Counted from the stretch's first letter, positions 9,245-18,460 are shown. The stretch: 64,000 nucleotides of DNA from Paraburkholderia tuberum STM678 (GCF_902833905.1 NZ_CADFGP010000003.1:124001-188000), one strand, 5' to 3'. Notes: a model not told the origin generated them from the sequence alone. Translations and numbers: made by a program.

Positions 9245-9688
9245 CTACTTTAACGGCAAGTCAGAGGCAGCGTCGCGTAGTTGTTGGGCTCGCCGGTTGT
9301 TGAGTTCGGAAACGCAAGCCAAACGGCGCACTTCCTGCGCACTGCCGGCCCCACCACCACTTAGCGAAGCTGCGAATTCGCATTGAGTCTTACGGTACTC
9401 GGCGAATTTCCTGTTTGATGCGACGAATTTTGCCTTGGCCTGGTTGACGTACTTGTTGTCTTCATCCCATTTGGAGAGGGTGCCAGCCATCTTCTGCTCG
9501 GCTCGGCTGAGGGCCTTCTGACTGGCCTCTGCTTTTTCTGCCAGACAGTCCCGCATTCCCGCTTGCGAGAACGCGCTGCATTCTTCGCGCAGAGCCCGTT
9601 CGCTTGCAACGGGAGCAGTTGAGGCCACAAGGACCATTGTTGGCAGGTAGGCGGTCAAACCGAAACAGATCAGCTTCATTGTGCGCAT
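9245..9688 (-). CDS. LprI-like (DUF1311) putative lysozyme-inhibitor protein
   Basis: A 147-residue exported protein. The signal peptide covers roughly residues 1-28 (KLICFGLTAYLPTMVLVAST). The mature part has the DUF1311/LprI pattern: Cys in REECSAF, MRDCLAEKAEASQKAL, a long helix, and paired later Cys (KTQCEFA, RLACVSELNNRRAQQL). LprI of Mycobacterium inhibits lysozyme. The start overlaps the end of the neighbouring transglycosylase-like gene by 13 bases and has an AAGGAAAGG ribosome region, so the two are translationally coupled. GC content is visibly lower than in flanking genes. An immunity role against the neighbouring peptidoglycan enzyme is inference. Confidence 0.75.
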   Translation of the reverse strand: MRTMKLICFGLTAYLPTMVLVASTAPVASERALREECSAFSQAGMRDCLAEKAEASQKALSRAEQKMAGTLSKWDEDNKYVNQAKAKFVASNRKFAEYRKTQCEFAASLSGGGAGSAQEVRRLACVSELNNRRAQQLRDAASDLPLK

Positions 9689-10416
9689 AGGGCTACCTTT
9701 CCTTTGCGCACCATTGACAAAGCGTAATCAAGCTTCCTGGCGTAGTTGGGGTCGCCCCCTCCGTTGTAACGCTCCGCTATCACTGGCGCGGACATGGGAC
9801 GCCAGCCTGTAACAGCGTTTTGAACTGAACCTTTCCGGTACTTCAACACTTGTCCGGGGCGCAAAACAGTGGCAGTGGGATTCAGCTTTTTTAACGTGTC
9901 GATCGTGGTGCCCTGAGCCCTCGCCATCTTGTCGAGGCTATCTCCTGGCCTCACGGCGATTTCGTAAACCTCAGGATCAGCACCAAGTACGCTTCTGTAC
10001 TTAAAATGTGCCATGCGCATTAGCAAATAACCAATACCAGCACGAATGTTATACGCCGGTATCGTTCTGACAGAGGCCATTGTCAGCCGTCCTATCCAGG
10101 CTGACGGCACAATCAAATCACCGCCTTCTTTGCGTGAAAGCAGCGATGCTAATCCAGGATCGCCTGCAACCCCGATTTGCATCGGCTTGGCGTTCCACTG
10201 AGGATCGTGGGCACCTGTTTCGACCCACAACATCGCCTTGATAAGCTGCCAGTCCAAGGGAATGTACCCGGAATTGCCGCGAAGATGGCGGTTGTACTCA
10301 TGGACTGCCATCTGGATCTCGCAGTCCCAGGAATTCCATTAGGCATCGCTTACAGCCTTGCTAACGCCATCCTGCCACCGTTCAAATCCTGTCCTCGTTG
10401 GAGCTTGCATTGCCAT
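9676..10416 (-). pseudogene. LysM lytic-transglycosylase-like gene interrupted by an in-frame TAA
   Basis: From ATG 10416 (AGAAGG site seven bases upstream) the frame runs 25 codons to a TAA at 10341-10339. It then continues open in the same frame to 9676. Residues after the stop (WNSWDCEIQMAVHEYNRHL) look like the continuation of the same N-terminal domain, so the TAA interrupts one ancestral protein. The rest holds a lysozyme-like core (KAMLWVETGAHDP with the presumed catalytic Glu, then AKPMQIG) and a LysM domain (VRPGDSLDKMARAQGTT...LRPGQVLKY). Translation could restart at ATG 10311, giving 211 residues that keep the Glu and LysM. It overlaps the LprI-like gene. Either a nonsense pseudogene or a re-initiated product is possible. 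Confidence 0.65.
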
Positions 10417-10581
10417 AACCATTCCTTCTGCCAAAGTGTGGGCGGCTACTTTGCAAGCAATTATCAGCTTCTTGCCTGAGGAAAATTGCATTAGGAATCG
10501 GTCTGGCGGGCGAAGGCCCGAGATCACGTCGAAAAAAGGTTACGCAGTGTCAGATGCAACCAGCCAATTCGCGCGTTGAAT

Positions 10582-10611
10582 AAAAAAAGCCCGGTTCAAA
10601 AACCGGGCTTT
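10582..10611 (-). terminator. Rho-independent terminator of the peptide-binding protein gene
   Basis: An 11-bp perfect stem (10586-10596 with 10601-10611) with a CAAA loop is followed on the minus strand by seven T. It lies 36 bases past the stop of the leftward solute-binding-protein gene and separates it from the low-GC islet. Confidence 0.85.
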
Positions 10612-10646
10612 CTTGCAGGGCCGCCTGCGCTAACCGCAGCGCAAAA

Positions 10647-12233
10647 TCACTGCACCACCACCGCCCCAAAATTCTGCCGACCAAACGGACTCACGTGATA
10701 CCCGCTCACGTTCGTGCGCGTGATCGCGGCAGCGGTCGGATAGCCGAGCGGAATCCACAGCGCTTCGTCGTGGATGATCTGCTGCGCGGCTTCATACGCT
10801 TTCGTGCGCTTGGCGATATCGGACGTCGCTCTGCCCTCGGCGATCAGCTTGTCGAGGTCCTGATCGCAGAAGCGCGCGAAGTTGATGCCCGACTTCACCG
10901 CGTTGCAACTGAAGAGCGGCGACAGATAATTGTCCGGATCGCCGTTGTCGCCGGCCCAGCCCATGAACAGCGTGTCATGCTGACCCTGCTTCGCCTCCTT
11001 GATCAGCTCGCCCCATTCGATCACCTTGACTTCCGCCTTCACGCCGATCTTCGCGAAGTCGGCCTGCAGGAGTTCGGCACCGGCCTTCGGATTGGGATTG
11101 AGCACGCTGCCATTCGGACGCACCCAGATCGTCGTTTCAAAACCGTTCGGATAGCCCGCGTCGGCGAGCAGCTTCTTCGCCTTCGCCGGGTCGTACGGCC
11201 AGCCCTTGATCGAGTGGTTGTAGCTCCACGTATTCGGCGGAAACGGGTTGACGGCCGGCGTCGCGGTGTTGTCGAACACGGTCTTCAGATATGTCGTGCG
11301 GTCGAACGCCATGTTCAGCGCGGCGCGCACCTTCTGGTTTTCAAGTGGCTTCTGCTGCGTGTTCAGCGCGACGAAGGCTGTCATGAACGCGGGCGTCTGC
11401 ACGATCGCGAGCGACTTGTCGTTCTTCGCGTCGGCGAGATCCTGCGGCTTCGGCGACAGCGCGATCTGGCATTCGCCAGCCTTCACCTTCTGCGCGCGCA
11501 CGGTCGCGTCCGGCGTGATCGCGTAGATCAGGCGCTCGATCTTCGGCTTCGGTCCCCAGTAGGTCGGGTTCGCGTCATAACGGATCACCGCGTCTTTCGT
11601 ATAGCTTTTCAGCACGAACGGGCCGGTGCCGATCGGCTTCGCATTCAGATCGACCTGCTGGCCGGCCTTCAGCAACTGATCCGCGTACTCGGCCGAATAG
11701 ATCGACGCGAAGCCCATCGTCAGGATCGACAGGAACGTCGCGTTCGGCTCGTTCAGCTCGAACTTGACCGTGTTGTCGTCGACCTTGGTAATCGACTTGA
11801 TCAGCTTCGGCAGCCCCATCGATTGCGCATGCGGGAAGCCGCTCGCGCCCGCCACCTTGTGCCACGGATTGCTGTCGTTGAGCATGCGGTCGAACGTGAA
11901 GATCACGTCGTCGGCATTGAGCGCGCGGGTGGGCTTGAAGTAGTCGGTGGTTTGGAACTGCACGTTGGGGCGCAGGTGAAACGTGTACGTCAGGCCGTCG
12001 GGGCTCACTTCCCACTTGTCGGCGAGCGCGGGCACGACCTTCTTCGCGGCTTCGTCGAACGACACCAGCGAGTTGAAGATCACGTCGGCCGATGCATTCG
12101 TCGTGACGAGCGAATTGAACTGCACGACGTCGAAGCCGTCGGGGCTCGATTCGGTACAGACGGTCAACGGTTTGGCGAGCACGAGCGCGGGCGCAGTGAG
12201 CAGGATGGCGGCTGCGAGCAGTTTGAAGCGCAT
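10647..12233 (-). CDS. Periplasmic dipeptide/oligopeptide-binding protein (SBP_bac_5)
   Basis: A 528-residue periplasmic receptor of an ABC peptide importer, DppA-like. The start at ATG 12233 follows GGAGATCCT and opens a signal peptide (MRFKLLAAAILLTAPALVLA) cleaved before KPLTVCTES. Family landmarks include SSPDGFDVVQFNS, WEVSPDGLTYTFHLRPNVQF, DDVIFTFDRM, PIGTGPFVLKSY, VRAALNMAFDR and LFMGWAGDNGDPDNYL. No permease or ATPase gene is adjacent, so it is either an orphan receptor or works with a transporter elsewhere. A strong terminator follows. Ligand specificity (dipeptide or heme-like) cannot be decided here. Confidence 0.93.
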   Translation of the reverse strand: MRFKLLAAAILLTAPALVLAKPLTVCTESSPDGFDVVQFNSLVTTNASADVIFNSLVSFDEAAKKVVPALADKWEVSPDGLTYTFHLRPNVQFQTTDYFKPTRALNADDVIFTFDRMLNDSNPWHKVAGASGFPHAQSMGLPKLIKSITKVDDNTVKFELNEPNATFLSILTMGFASIYSAEYADQLLKAGQQVDLNAKPIGTGPFVLKSYTKDAVIRYDANPTYWGPKPKIERLIYAITPDATVRAQKVKAGECQIALSPKPQDLADAKNDKSLAIVQTPAFMTAFVALNTQQKPLENQKVRAALNMAFDRTTYLKTVFDNTATPAVNPFPPNTWSYNHSIKGWPYDPAKAKKLLADAGYPNGFETTIWVRPNGSVLNPNPKAGAELLQADFAKIGVKAEVKVIEWGELIKEAKQGQHDTLFMGWAGDNGDPDNYLSPLFSCNAVKSGINFARFCDQDLDKLIAEGRATSDIAKRTKAYEAAQQIIHDEALWIPLGYPTAAAITRTNVSGYHVSPFGRQNFGAVVVQ

Positions 12234-12515
12234 AGGATCTCCGGTAACGAGCGCAGTCAGGCAGTGCGTCTGGTTGTGTTTATGGCGGCGATGCGTGAGC
12301 GGGCAGGTCAGCGGTCCCGGCGCGCGCGTCGCCACGATTGTGATACGTTCCCGGCGCCGTCGTACAGGTCGGGCGATCCCGGCCTGAGGCCTGGGCGCCA
12401 GGCCTTCGAGGCCTGGCCGGCGGCGCGCCTTCGCGAAAGCTTATCGAAGGGCCATTTTGGCGACAACAATTTAATCGACATATCCATATGGGGGCGGCGC
12501 GGCCATGCTGCCGCC
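12234..12515. other. Intergenic region with two hairpins
   Basis: This 282-base gap between two leftward genes holds a perfect GC-rich stem-loop at 12398-12416 (8-bp arms, TCG loop) and a second hairpin with CCTTCG/CGAAGG arms at 12428-12450. Neither has a clear T run. They may terminate the btuF-like transcript or form a REP-like element. The promoter of the peptide-binding protein gene should lie between about 12250 and 12390. Confidence 0.45.
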
Positions 12516-13334
12516 TCAGGCTGCGGCGGCCTGACGCAGCAGGTAGCCGATGCCACTTATTGCGCGCACGCCGTACCACGACGTCATTTCCCCATCGATC
12601 AGATCGATGCGCTTGCCGGTGAGACGCGGATCGCGCGCGAGCGCATCGCGATGCGCGGCCGTGAAGCGGTACGGCTCGCTCGACAGCAGCACGCGCTCGA
12701 CCTGCGCGAGCCACGGCGCGTCATCGAAGTCGAGCGTGGGGTAACGCGCGGCGCCCGCGCTGCCGCCGCGCACGTCGGGCAGCGTATGCCAGTTCACGAG
12801 GCGCAGCATCGCGGCGATATAGGTGTCGCGTGCGACGCTCATCCACGGTTCGCGCCAGATCAGGTACAGCACGCTCTGCGCGGCGAAGGCGTGAGCGCCG
12901 GCTTCGCGCAGACGCGCTTCGAGCGAGTTGCTCAAGCGCCGCGCTTCTTCTTCACGCCCGAAGATCGCGCCGAGCAGCGCGAACAGCGCGAGGTTGTCGT
13001 GCGGCGTCTGCGGATGGGTGACGACGATGTGCGGCACGAACGCGCGCAGTTGCTCGACGGTGTCGCGTTCGTTCTCGTCGAGATTGACGATCAGATGGGT
13101 GGGGCGCAGCGCGCGGATCGCGTCCAGTTTGACGGCCTTCGTGCCGCCGACCTTCGGCACCGCCCGGACCTTGTCGCGCGGATGCACGCAAAAGCCGGTG
13201 CGCCCGACGATCTGCCGTTCGAGGCCGAGCGCGAAAAGCGTTTCGGTGAGGCTCGGCACCAGCGACACGATGCGCGCGTCGGTGCCCGCGGATTCGTGCG
13301 CGACGCCGGCTGCATCGACCGCACGGGACTGCAT
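12516..13334 (-). CDS. BtuF-like helical-backbone metal receptor protein
   Basis: A 272-residue protein of the type III periplasmic binding fold used for vitamin B12 and siderophores. Motifs: RIVSLVPSLTETLFALGL at the N-terminus, GRTGFCVHP, KVGGTKAVKLDAIRALRPTH, and LNWHTLPD-like NWHTLPDVRGG followed by the C-terminal GIGYLLR. No signal peptide is visible before RIVSL. So it is either cytoplasmic, as in many cobalamin-binding family proteins of Burkholderia, or its start is further upstream. It begins 3 bases after the SDR stop, so the two are cotranscribed. Cobalamin binding is a family-level inference. Confidence 0.8.
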   Translation of the reverse strand: MQSRAVDAAGVAHESAGTDARIVSLVPSLTETLFALGLERQIVGRTGFCVHPRDKVRAVPKVGGTKAVKLDAIRALRPTHLIVNLDENERDTVEQLRAFVPHIVVTHPQTPHDNLALFALLGAIFGREEEARRLSNSLEARLREAGAHAFAAQSVLYLIWREPWMSVARDTYIAAMLRLVNWHTLPDVRGGSAGAARYPTLDFDDAPWLAQVERVLLSSEPYRFTAAHRDALARDPRLTGKRIDLIDGEMTSWYGVRAISGIGYLLRQAAAA

Positions 13335-13337
13335 GGC

Positions 13338-14111
13338 TTACTCGGTGGCGGCGCGCGGCTTGCGCGGCGCGCGTTCGAACACGCGGTCGTAGAGCCAGCG
13401 CGGCAGCACATGCAGCAGCATCGCGGCCACGCGCATCTGCCACGGAAACACCCCGAACGACGTCTGCCGTTCGACCGCTCGCGCGACCTTCGCCGCGAAA
13501 AGGTCGGAGTCCATCAGGAACGGCATGTTGTACGGATTGTGCTCGGTCATCGGCGTGCGGATATAGCCGGGCGCGATCGTGACGACCCCGACGCCGAACG
13601 GCCGCATCTCGACGCGCAACGCCTCGAGATACTTCAGGGCCGCCGATTTCGATGCGCTGTACGCGCCCGAACCGGGCAAGCCGCGCACGCCCGCGACGCT
13701 CGCAATGCCGACCAGCGTGCCGCGCTTCGATGCGGCCATCGCGGCGGCAAATGGCTCGAACGTCGCGACCATGCCGAAGTAATTGATGTCCATCACCTCG
13801 CGGAACGTGCGCAGATCGCCGTGACCCGTCAGCGCGCCGCGGCTGATGCCGGCGTTGGCGATCACGACGTCCGGCAGGCCGTGCGCGGCGATGAAGCGCG
13901 CGGCCGCATCGGCGAGCGCTTCCGCGTCGCGCACGTCGACTGCATAGATCGAGACGGTGTTCTGGGGATGGGACCGCTGGAACGCGGCGAGCGCGTCGCC
14001 GCGGCGGGCGACGAGGCCGAGAATCGCGCCGCGCCGTGCGTATTCGCCGGCGAGCGCGAGGCCGATGCCGCTCGAAGCGCCGGTAATGAAAACCTTCAGC
14101 GAAGAGCTCAT
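13338..14111 (-). CDS. Short-chain dehydrogenase/reductase
   Basis: A 257-residue classical SDR. It carries GASSGIG at residues 11-17, DVRD for adenine contact, IANAGIS, the catalytic Ser region GIASVAGVRG, and YSASK as the Tyr-Lys pair, then APGYIRTPMTEHNPYNMP. The C-terminal extension (MAAMLLHVLPRWLYDRVF-like) suggests membrane association, as in SDRs acting on lipids. It is encoded just after dsbA and overlaps the operon containing the BtuF-like gene. The substrate is unknown. Confidence 0.88.
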   Translation of the reverse strand: MSSSLKVFITGASSGIGLALAGEYARRGAILGLVARRGDALAAFQRSHPQNTVSIYAVDVRDAEALADAAARFIAAHGLPDVVIANAGISRGALTGHGDLRTFREVMDINYFGMVATFEPFAAAMAASKRGTLVGIASVAGVRGLPGSGAYSASKSAALKYLEALRVEMRPFGVGVVTIAPGYIRTPMTEHNPYNMPFLMDSDLFAAKVARAVERQTSFGVFPWQMRVAAMLLHVLPRWLYDRVFERAPRKPRAATE

Positions 14112-14126
14112 ACCGGCGCCTCGTGA

Positions 14127-14765
14127 TTACATCTTCTTGGCGCGGACTTGCGAGACGAGGTAGTCGAGCACCTGGATCGTGCCCGGCAGGGTGCCGGTCG
14201 CGGCCGGGCCGGTTTCATACTTGCCCTGCACGGCGAGCGTCGGCACGCCGTCGATCTTGTAGTCGTCGAGCAGCTTCTTGTCCTTCTGCAGCGCGCTTTG
14301 CGTCGAGAACGAGTTGTACGCTTCCATGTACTTCTTCGGATCGACGCCGAGCGTCGCGAGGTATTTGCTCTGGTCTTCCGGCGTCAGCAGATAGTTCTTG
14401 TTGACATGGATTTCGTTGAACACCTTCGGCGTCAGTTCGTTCGCGACGCCGAGCGCGTCGAGCGCGTGGTACATCTTCGAGTGCGGGATGAAGTCGTCGC
14501 GGAAGGCGACCGGCACGCGGCGGAACACGACGTCCGGGCCCTGCTTCTTGACCCAGGCTTCGAGGAACGGGTCGAATTCATTGCAATGCGGGCAGCCGTA
14601 CCAGAAGAATTCGATGACTTCGATCTTGCCGGCCGGCACGTCGGTCGGTTGCGGCGAGGCCAGCACGGTGTAGTCCTTGCCGGCAACCGGCGCGGTCGGC
14701 GACGCATGCGCGCTGGCCGCGATCAGGCCTAGCGAGAGAAACAGGATACTCAGCAGCTTTTTCAT
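14127..14765 (-). CDS. dsbA: Thiol:disulfide interchange protein DsbA
   Basis: A 212-residue periplasmic oxidoreductase that introduces disulfide bonds into exported proteins and is reoxidised by DsbB. The signal peptide is MKKLLSILFLSLGLIAASAHA. The active site C58-P-H-C61 lies in EFFWYGCPHC, and the cis-Pro loop is GVPTLAVQGKY. The helical insert (KMYHALDALGVANELT) is of DsbA length. The gene lies 15 bases before an SDR gene and about 175 bases after the SPOR-domain gene, all leftward. Confidence 0.95.
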   Translation of the reverse strand: MKKLLSILFLSLGLIAASAHASPTAPVAGKDYTVLASPQPTDVPAGKIEVIEFFWYGCPHCNEFDPFLEAWVKKQGPDVVFRRVPVAFRDDFIPHSKMYHALDALGVANELTPKVFNEIHVNKNYLLTPEDQSKYLATLGVDPKKYMEAYNSFSTQSALQKDKKLLDDYKIDGVPTLAVQGKYETGPAATGTLPGTIQVLDYLVSQVRAKKM

Positions 14766-14941
14766 GTTGTGTAGACCCAGATAAGGCGGTAGCGCGGCGA
14801 CGCCATGCGAAGGGCCCGTCGCCGCTGGTCGGATTCGGTGTGGCCGCCCGCCACAATACAGGTCGAAGCGGCCATCGTGCTTGTGACTCGCGCGCCGCGC
14901 CGATAGTTCGACGCGCCGTGCGAGCCGGCATTACCGTTTAT

Positions 14942-15748
14942 TTATTGTTTGGTGAAGCGGATCACCGCGGTATCGACACCGGCGTCCGACAGACGCTGAC
15001 GACTCGAATTCATGTCCTCGAACTTCGAGAACGGCCCGATGCGCACGCGGTAGTACGTGACGCCGCCGGCATCGCGCTGCGTGACCTTCGATTCGAACCC
15101 CTGGAACCCGAGGCGCGCGCGCTGCTGTTCGGCATCGGCGGCGGTCTTGTACGCGCCGACCTGCAGGAAATAGCCGGTGTTCGCCTCGCCCGGCGCCGGA
15201 GCGGCGGGCGAGCCCGGCTTGGCGTTGGCGAGCGTGGTCGCGCTCTTAGGCGCGGAGCCTGCCGCCGTGGCGGCCGGCGCGCTCGAGGTCTGCGGCTTCT
15301 TCGCCGGCGCCGGCGCGACGATGCCGCCGGTGCCGCCGGTGCCGTTCTCTTGCGCGGGATTCGGCGCGACCGCAGTGCCGTTGTTATTCGCGTTGCCGCC
15401 CGACGGCGGCACTTCGACGATCTGCGGTTCTTCGAGCATGCCCGACTGGGTCTGGGCGTTGGTCTGGCCCGGCGCGGTGTTCGGCGGAGCCGGTTGCGCG
15501 GCCTGCGGCACCGGCTGGCCCGGCGTCTTGCCTTGCAGCGGACGGTTCGGATCGTATTGCGGCTGGCTCGCACCGTTGTCGGTCGCCGCTGGCGGCGCGA
15601 CCTTCGACACGAACGGCGTAGGTGCACGGGTGATATACAGCGCCACCACTACCGCGATCGCCAGGCCGACGATCAGGCCCAGCACGATGCCGAGAAAAGT
15701 GCCCCCGGTTTGCTTCGATTGCTTTGTTGTGCGGCGTGGTTTTGCCAT
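14942..15748 (-). CDS. FtsN-like SPOR-domain inner-membrane protein
   Basis: A 268-residue bitopic protein. A basic cytoplasmic tail (MAKPRRTTKQSKQ) precedes one transmembrane helix (FLGIVLGLIVGLAIAVVVAL). A long Pro/Ala/Gln-rich periplasmic linker follows, then a C-terminal SPOR domain (YFLQVGAYKTAADAEQQRAR...YYRVRIGPF). SPOR domains bind denuded septal peptidoglycan, and this architecture is that of FtsN. The ATG at 15748 is chosen over the frame's earlier start because it opens the basic tail. It lies 79 bases downstream of argS, the arrangement common in beta-proteobacteria. Cell-division role is by family. Confidence 0.88.
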   Translation of the reverse strand: MAKPRRTTKQSKQTGGTFLGIVLGLIVGLAIAVVVALYITRAPTPFVSKVAPPAATDNGASQPQYDPNRPLQGKTPGQPVPQAAQPAPPNTAPGQTNAQTQSGMLEEPQIVEVPPSGGNANNNGTAVAPNPAQENGTGGTGGIVAPAPAKKPQTSSAPAATAAGSAPKSATTLANAKPGSPAAPAPGEANTGYFLQVGAYKTAADAEQQRARLGFQGFESKVTQRDAGGVTYYRVRIGPFSKFEDMNSSRQRLSDAGVDTAVIRFTKQ

Positions 15749-15827
15749 CGTACGAATCACCTGCAAAAAGAATCCAGGAACGGCCGCCGATTATAACGAC
15801 GGCCGCGCGCATATTACGCTGGAGGAG

Positions 15828-17618
15828 TTACATCTTGACGGGAGCGGAGACGCCGATCGTCGCGAGACCGTTGGCCAGCACCTGGCGCGTGGCCGCGAGC
15901 AGCGCGACGCGAGCGTTGCGTTCGGCCGCATCGTCGACCAGCACGCGCTCGGCACGGTCATTGTAGAACGAGTGAAATTCGCCGGCGAGTTCGCGCAAGT
16001 AGAAGGCGACCGCGTGCGGCGCGAGTTCGTCGGCGGCGTGCTGCAGCATGTCCGGGAATTCGGCGAGCTTGTTGAGCAGCGCCATCGAGCGCTCGCTCGT
16101 GAGCGGCGCGAAATCCACGCTTGCGAGCGCGTTCTCGTCGAGGCCGTAGCGCGCGTTGCACTCGGCGATCACCGAGCAGATGCGCGCGTGCGCATACTGC
16201 ACGTAGTGCACCGGATTCTCGTCGTTCTGCTTCAGCGCGAGGTCGATGTCGAACACGAACTCGGTGTCCGCCTTGCGCGAGATCAGGAAAAAGCGCACCG
16301 CGTCGCGGCCGCGGCGAATGGTTTCCTCGTCGATCAGATCGACGGCCGCTTCCGAGCCCGGCGTCGCGCCGCCCGACCATTCGATCAGGTCGCGCACCGT
16401 CACGTAGCTGCCCGCGCGCTTCGAGATCTTCACCTCTTCGCCGTTGCGCATGACCGTGACCATCTTGTGCAGGATGTAGTCGGGGTAGCCCTTCGGAATG
16501 CCGATGCCAAGACCCTGCAGACCTGCGCGCACACGCGCGATCGTGCCGTGGTGATCCGAGCCCTGCACGTTGATGACCTTGGTGAAGCCGCGCTCCCACT
16601 TCGCGACGTGATAGGCGACGTCCGGCACGAAGTACGTGTAGGTGCCGTCGGTCTTGCGCATCACGCGGTCTTTGTCGTCGCCGTCGTCGGTGGTGCGCAG
16701 CCACAGCGCACCTTCCTGCTCGTAGGTCTTGCCCGCGGCGATCAGCGCGTCGACCGTTTTCTCGACGCGGCCTTCCGTGTATAGCGATGATTCCAGGTAG
16801 TACTGGTCGAACTTCACGCCGAACGCCTGCAGGTCCATGTCCTGCTCGCGACGCAGATACGTGACGGCGAAGCGGCGGATCGCCTCGAGGTCCTCAACGT
16901 CGCGCGCGCCGGTGACGGGCTCGCCGTCGCTCGCCTCGACCGTGATGCCGTTCAGATAGTCTTTCGCGATGTCGGCGATGTACTCGCCGTTATAGGCCGA
17001 CGCGGGCCAGCCTTCGTCGCCGGGGGCGAGGCCGCGTGCGCGTGCCTGGGTCGACAGGGCGAGCGTGTGGATCTGCACGCCGGCGTCGTTGTAGTAGAAC
17101 TCGCGGTGCACGTCCCAGCCCTGCGACGCGAGCACGTTCGCGAGCGCATCGCCGAGCGCGGCCTGGCGGCCGTGGCCGACGTGCAGCGGGCCGGTGGGGT
17201 TGGCCGACACGAACTCGATCAGCACGTGCTTGCCGGCGTCGCGCCGTGAGCGGCCGTACGCGTCCTTCTCGGCGAACACGGCGGCGATCACGCCTTGCTT
17301 GGCGGCGGCCGTGAGCCGCAGGTTGATGAAGCCGGGGCCCGCCACTTCGGCGGTGTCGATCAGGCCTTTGGCCTGCGGATTGACGAGCAGCGCATCGACG
17401 ATCTGTTGCGCGAGCTGGCGCGGATTGGCGCGCAGCGGCTTGGCGAGCTGCATCGCGACGTTGCACGCGACGTCGCCGTGCGCGGCGACTTTCGGGCGCT
17501 CCAGCGCGATGGCGGGCGAGACGAAGGCGGCTTCCGTCGCGCCTTGGGTGGCAGTCGCGACCTGCTTCACCGTCTCGGCGAGCAGTGTTTCGAGTGTGTG
17601 TTTGTGTGCGGGCAGCAT
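15828..17618 (-). CDS. argS: Arginine--tRNA ligase
   Basis: A 596-residue class I aminoacyl-tRNA synthetase charging tRNA-Arg. The N-terminal additional domain (residues 1-120) is followed by [13 protein letters not shown], with the HIGH-type motif at 146-149. The KMSKS equivalent is [13 protein letters not shown], and the anticodon-binding helical domain ends in [16 protein letters not shown]. The frame is open further upstream, but [13 protein letters not shown] at 17618 is the normal start. The SPOR gene follows in the same direction. Confidence 0.96.
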   Translation of the reverse strand: MLPAHKHTLETLLAETVKQVATATQGATEAAFVSPAIALERPKVAAHGDVACNVAMQLAKPLRANPRQLAQQIVDALLVNPQAKGLIDTAEVAGPGFINLRLTAAAKQGVIAAVFAEKDAYGRSRRDAGKHVLIEFVSANPTGPLHVGHGRQAALGDALANVLASQGWDVHREFYYNDAGVQIHTLALSTQARARGLAPGDEGWPASAYNGEYIADIAKDYLNGITVEASDGEPVTGARDVEDLEAIRRFAVTYLRREQDMDLQAFGVKFDQYYLESSLYTEGRVEKTVDALIAAGKTYEQEGALWLRTTDDGDDKDRVMRKTDGTYTYFVPDVAYHVAKWERGFTKVINVQGSDHHGTIARVRAGLQGLGIGIPKGYPDYILHKMVTVMRNGEEVKISKRAGSYVTVRDLIEWSGGATPGSEAAVDLIDEETIRRGRDAVRFFLISRKADTEFVFDIDLALKQNDENPVHYVQYAHARICSVIAECNARYGLDENALASVDFAPLTSERSMALLNKLAEFPDMLQHAADELAPHAVAFYLRELAGEFHSFYNDRAERVLVDDAAERNARVALLAATRQVLANGLATIGVSAPVKM

Positions 17619-17911
17619 GCTTGTTGCGAGTCCAGTGAGGCAATCCGGTAAGGCGGAAGAGGCGCCGGCCGAGGCCGGTGTCGCAAGCGTTGAACGCGGC
17701 AGCGCTTTGCGGCGCCGCCGGCAGAGTGTCCCCCAGGCGATGCGACGAGACGCAAGCAGCGCAACGCGGTGGACTCCGCTCGGCGGCCCGCCGGCACGCA
17801 GGCTCGCGCGGCATGCGGATCGCGGCCGATGGTTCGACGCCCCCGCTTGGCCCACGTGTGCGATGCTCGTCGAGCCTTGCCATACGTGGCGCTGGGCGGC
17901 GCGCTTTTCCG

Positions 17912-17940
17912 TTCAGACGGATTTTAGCAGGTGCTAATAT
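17912..17940 (+). promoter_or_regulatory. Promoter with palindromic spacer upstream of the DUF1840 gene
   Basis: A TTCAGA -35 (17912-17917) and TAATAT -10 (17935-17940) are 17 bases apart. A perfect TTAGCA-GG-TGCTAA palindrome (17924-17937) overlaps the -10. The rest of the 446-base argS/DUF1840 divergent gap contains only Arg-rich spurious frames. The leader to the DUF1840 start would be about 118 bases. Confidence 0.45.
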
Positions 17941-18064
17941 GTTCAATGAGTTGCCCACGAGGGGCTGGGGCCGCCGCGCCTTGCCGGCGCCACGTCAGGC
18001 GCGCGCTGTTGCTGCCCTTGGGACGCTCATGCGTTAACCCGACATAACGAAAAAGGGAACAGTC

Positions 18065-18391
18065 ATGCTGATTACTTTCAAGTGCCACGCCTACCCGGAC
18101 GTGATGATGCTGGAGAATCTGGCGCAGTATCTGGTCGGCATTGTCGGCAAACGCCTTGGGCAGCGGGGCGTCATTACTCACGACGAACTGGGCCCGGCCA
18201 TCGAGAAGCTCGAAGCGGCGATCACCTCCGACAAGCAGGAGCGCGCCGAGCACGAGGGCCATTTCCACGAGGGCGAAGACGGCCGCGATCGTCACGAGAT
18301 TCCGCCCGGTCTCGCGCAGCGCGCGTATCCGTTCCTCGACATGCTGCGCGCGGCGCAGAAGGAAAACGCGGATATCGTCTGGGGGCTTTGA
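18065..18391 (+). CDS. DUF1840 domain-containing protein
   Basis: A 108-residue cytosolic protein matching the DUF1840 family of beta-proteobacteria: MLITFKCHAYPDVMMLENLA at the start, a Lys/Glu helix, a His-rich centre (EHEGHFHEGEDGRDRH) and the closing LDMLRAAQKENADIVWGL. A good AAGGGA site precedes the ATG. The His-rich segment could bind metal, but the family has no known function. It is monocistronic, with a bidirectional terminator downstream. Confidence 0.85.
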   Translation: MLITFKCHAYPDVMMLENLAQYLVGIVGKRLGQRGVITHDELGPAIEKLEAAITSDKQERAEHEGHFHEGEDGRDRHEIPPGLAQRAYPFLDMLRAAQKENADIVWGL

Positions 18392-18460
18392 TTTCTGCTG
18401 GGTCCCGAGCGCCGCGGCCCGGTCTCGGAAGGCCTTCATAAGCGCTTTTGGGGCGCACTC

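Noticed and set aside
10695..14126. Very long open frame on the plus strand (1143 codons)
   Set aside because: It is the antisense shadow of the peptide-binding protein, BtuF-like and SDR genes; high GC removes stops. The protein is Arg/His-rich and has no domain.
17940..18037. Short ORF MFNELPTRGWGRR in the DUF1840 leader
   Set aside because: No ribosome site, Arg/Ala-rich and starting at the promoter's -10; not a likely peptide.
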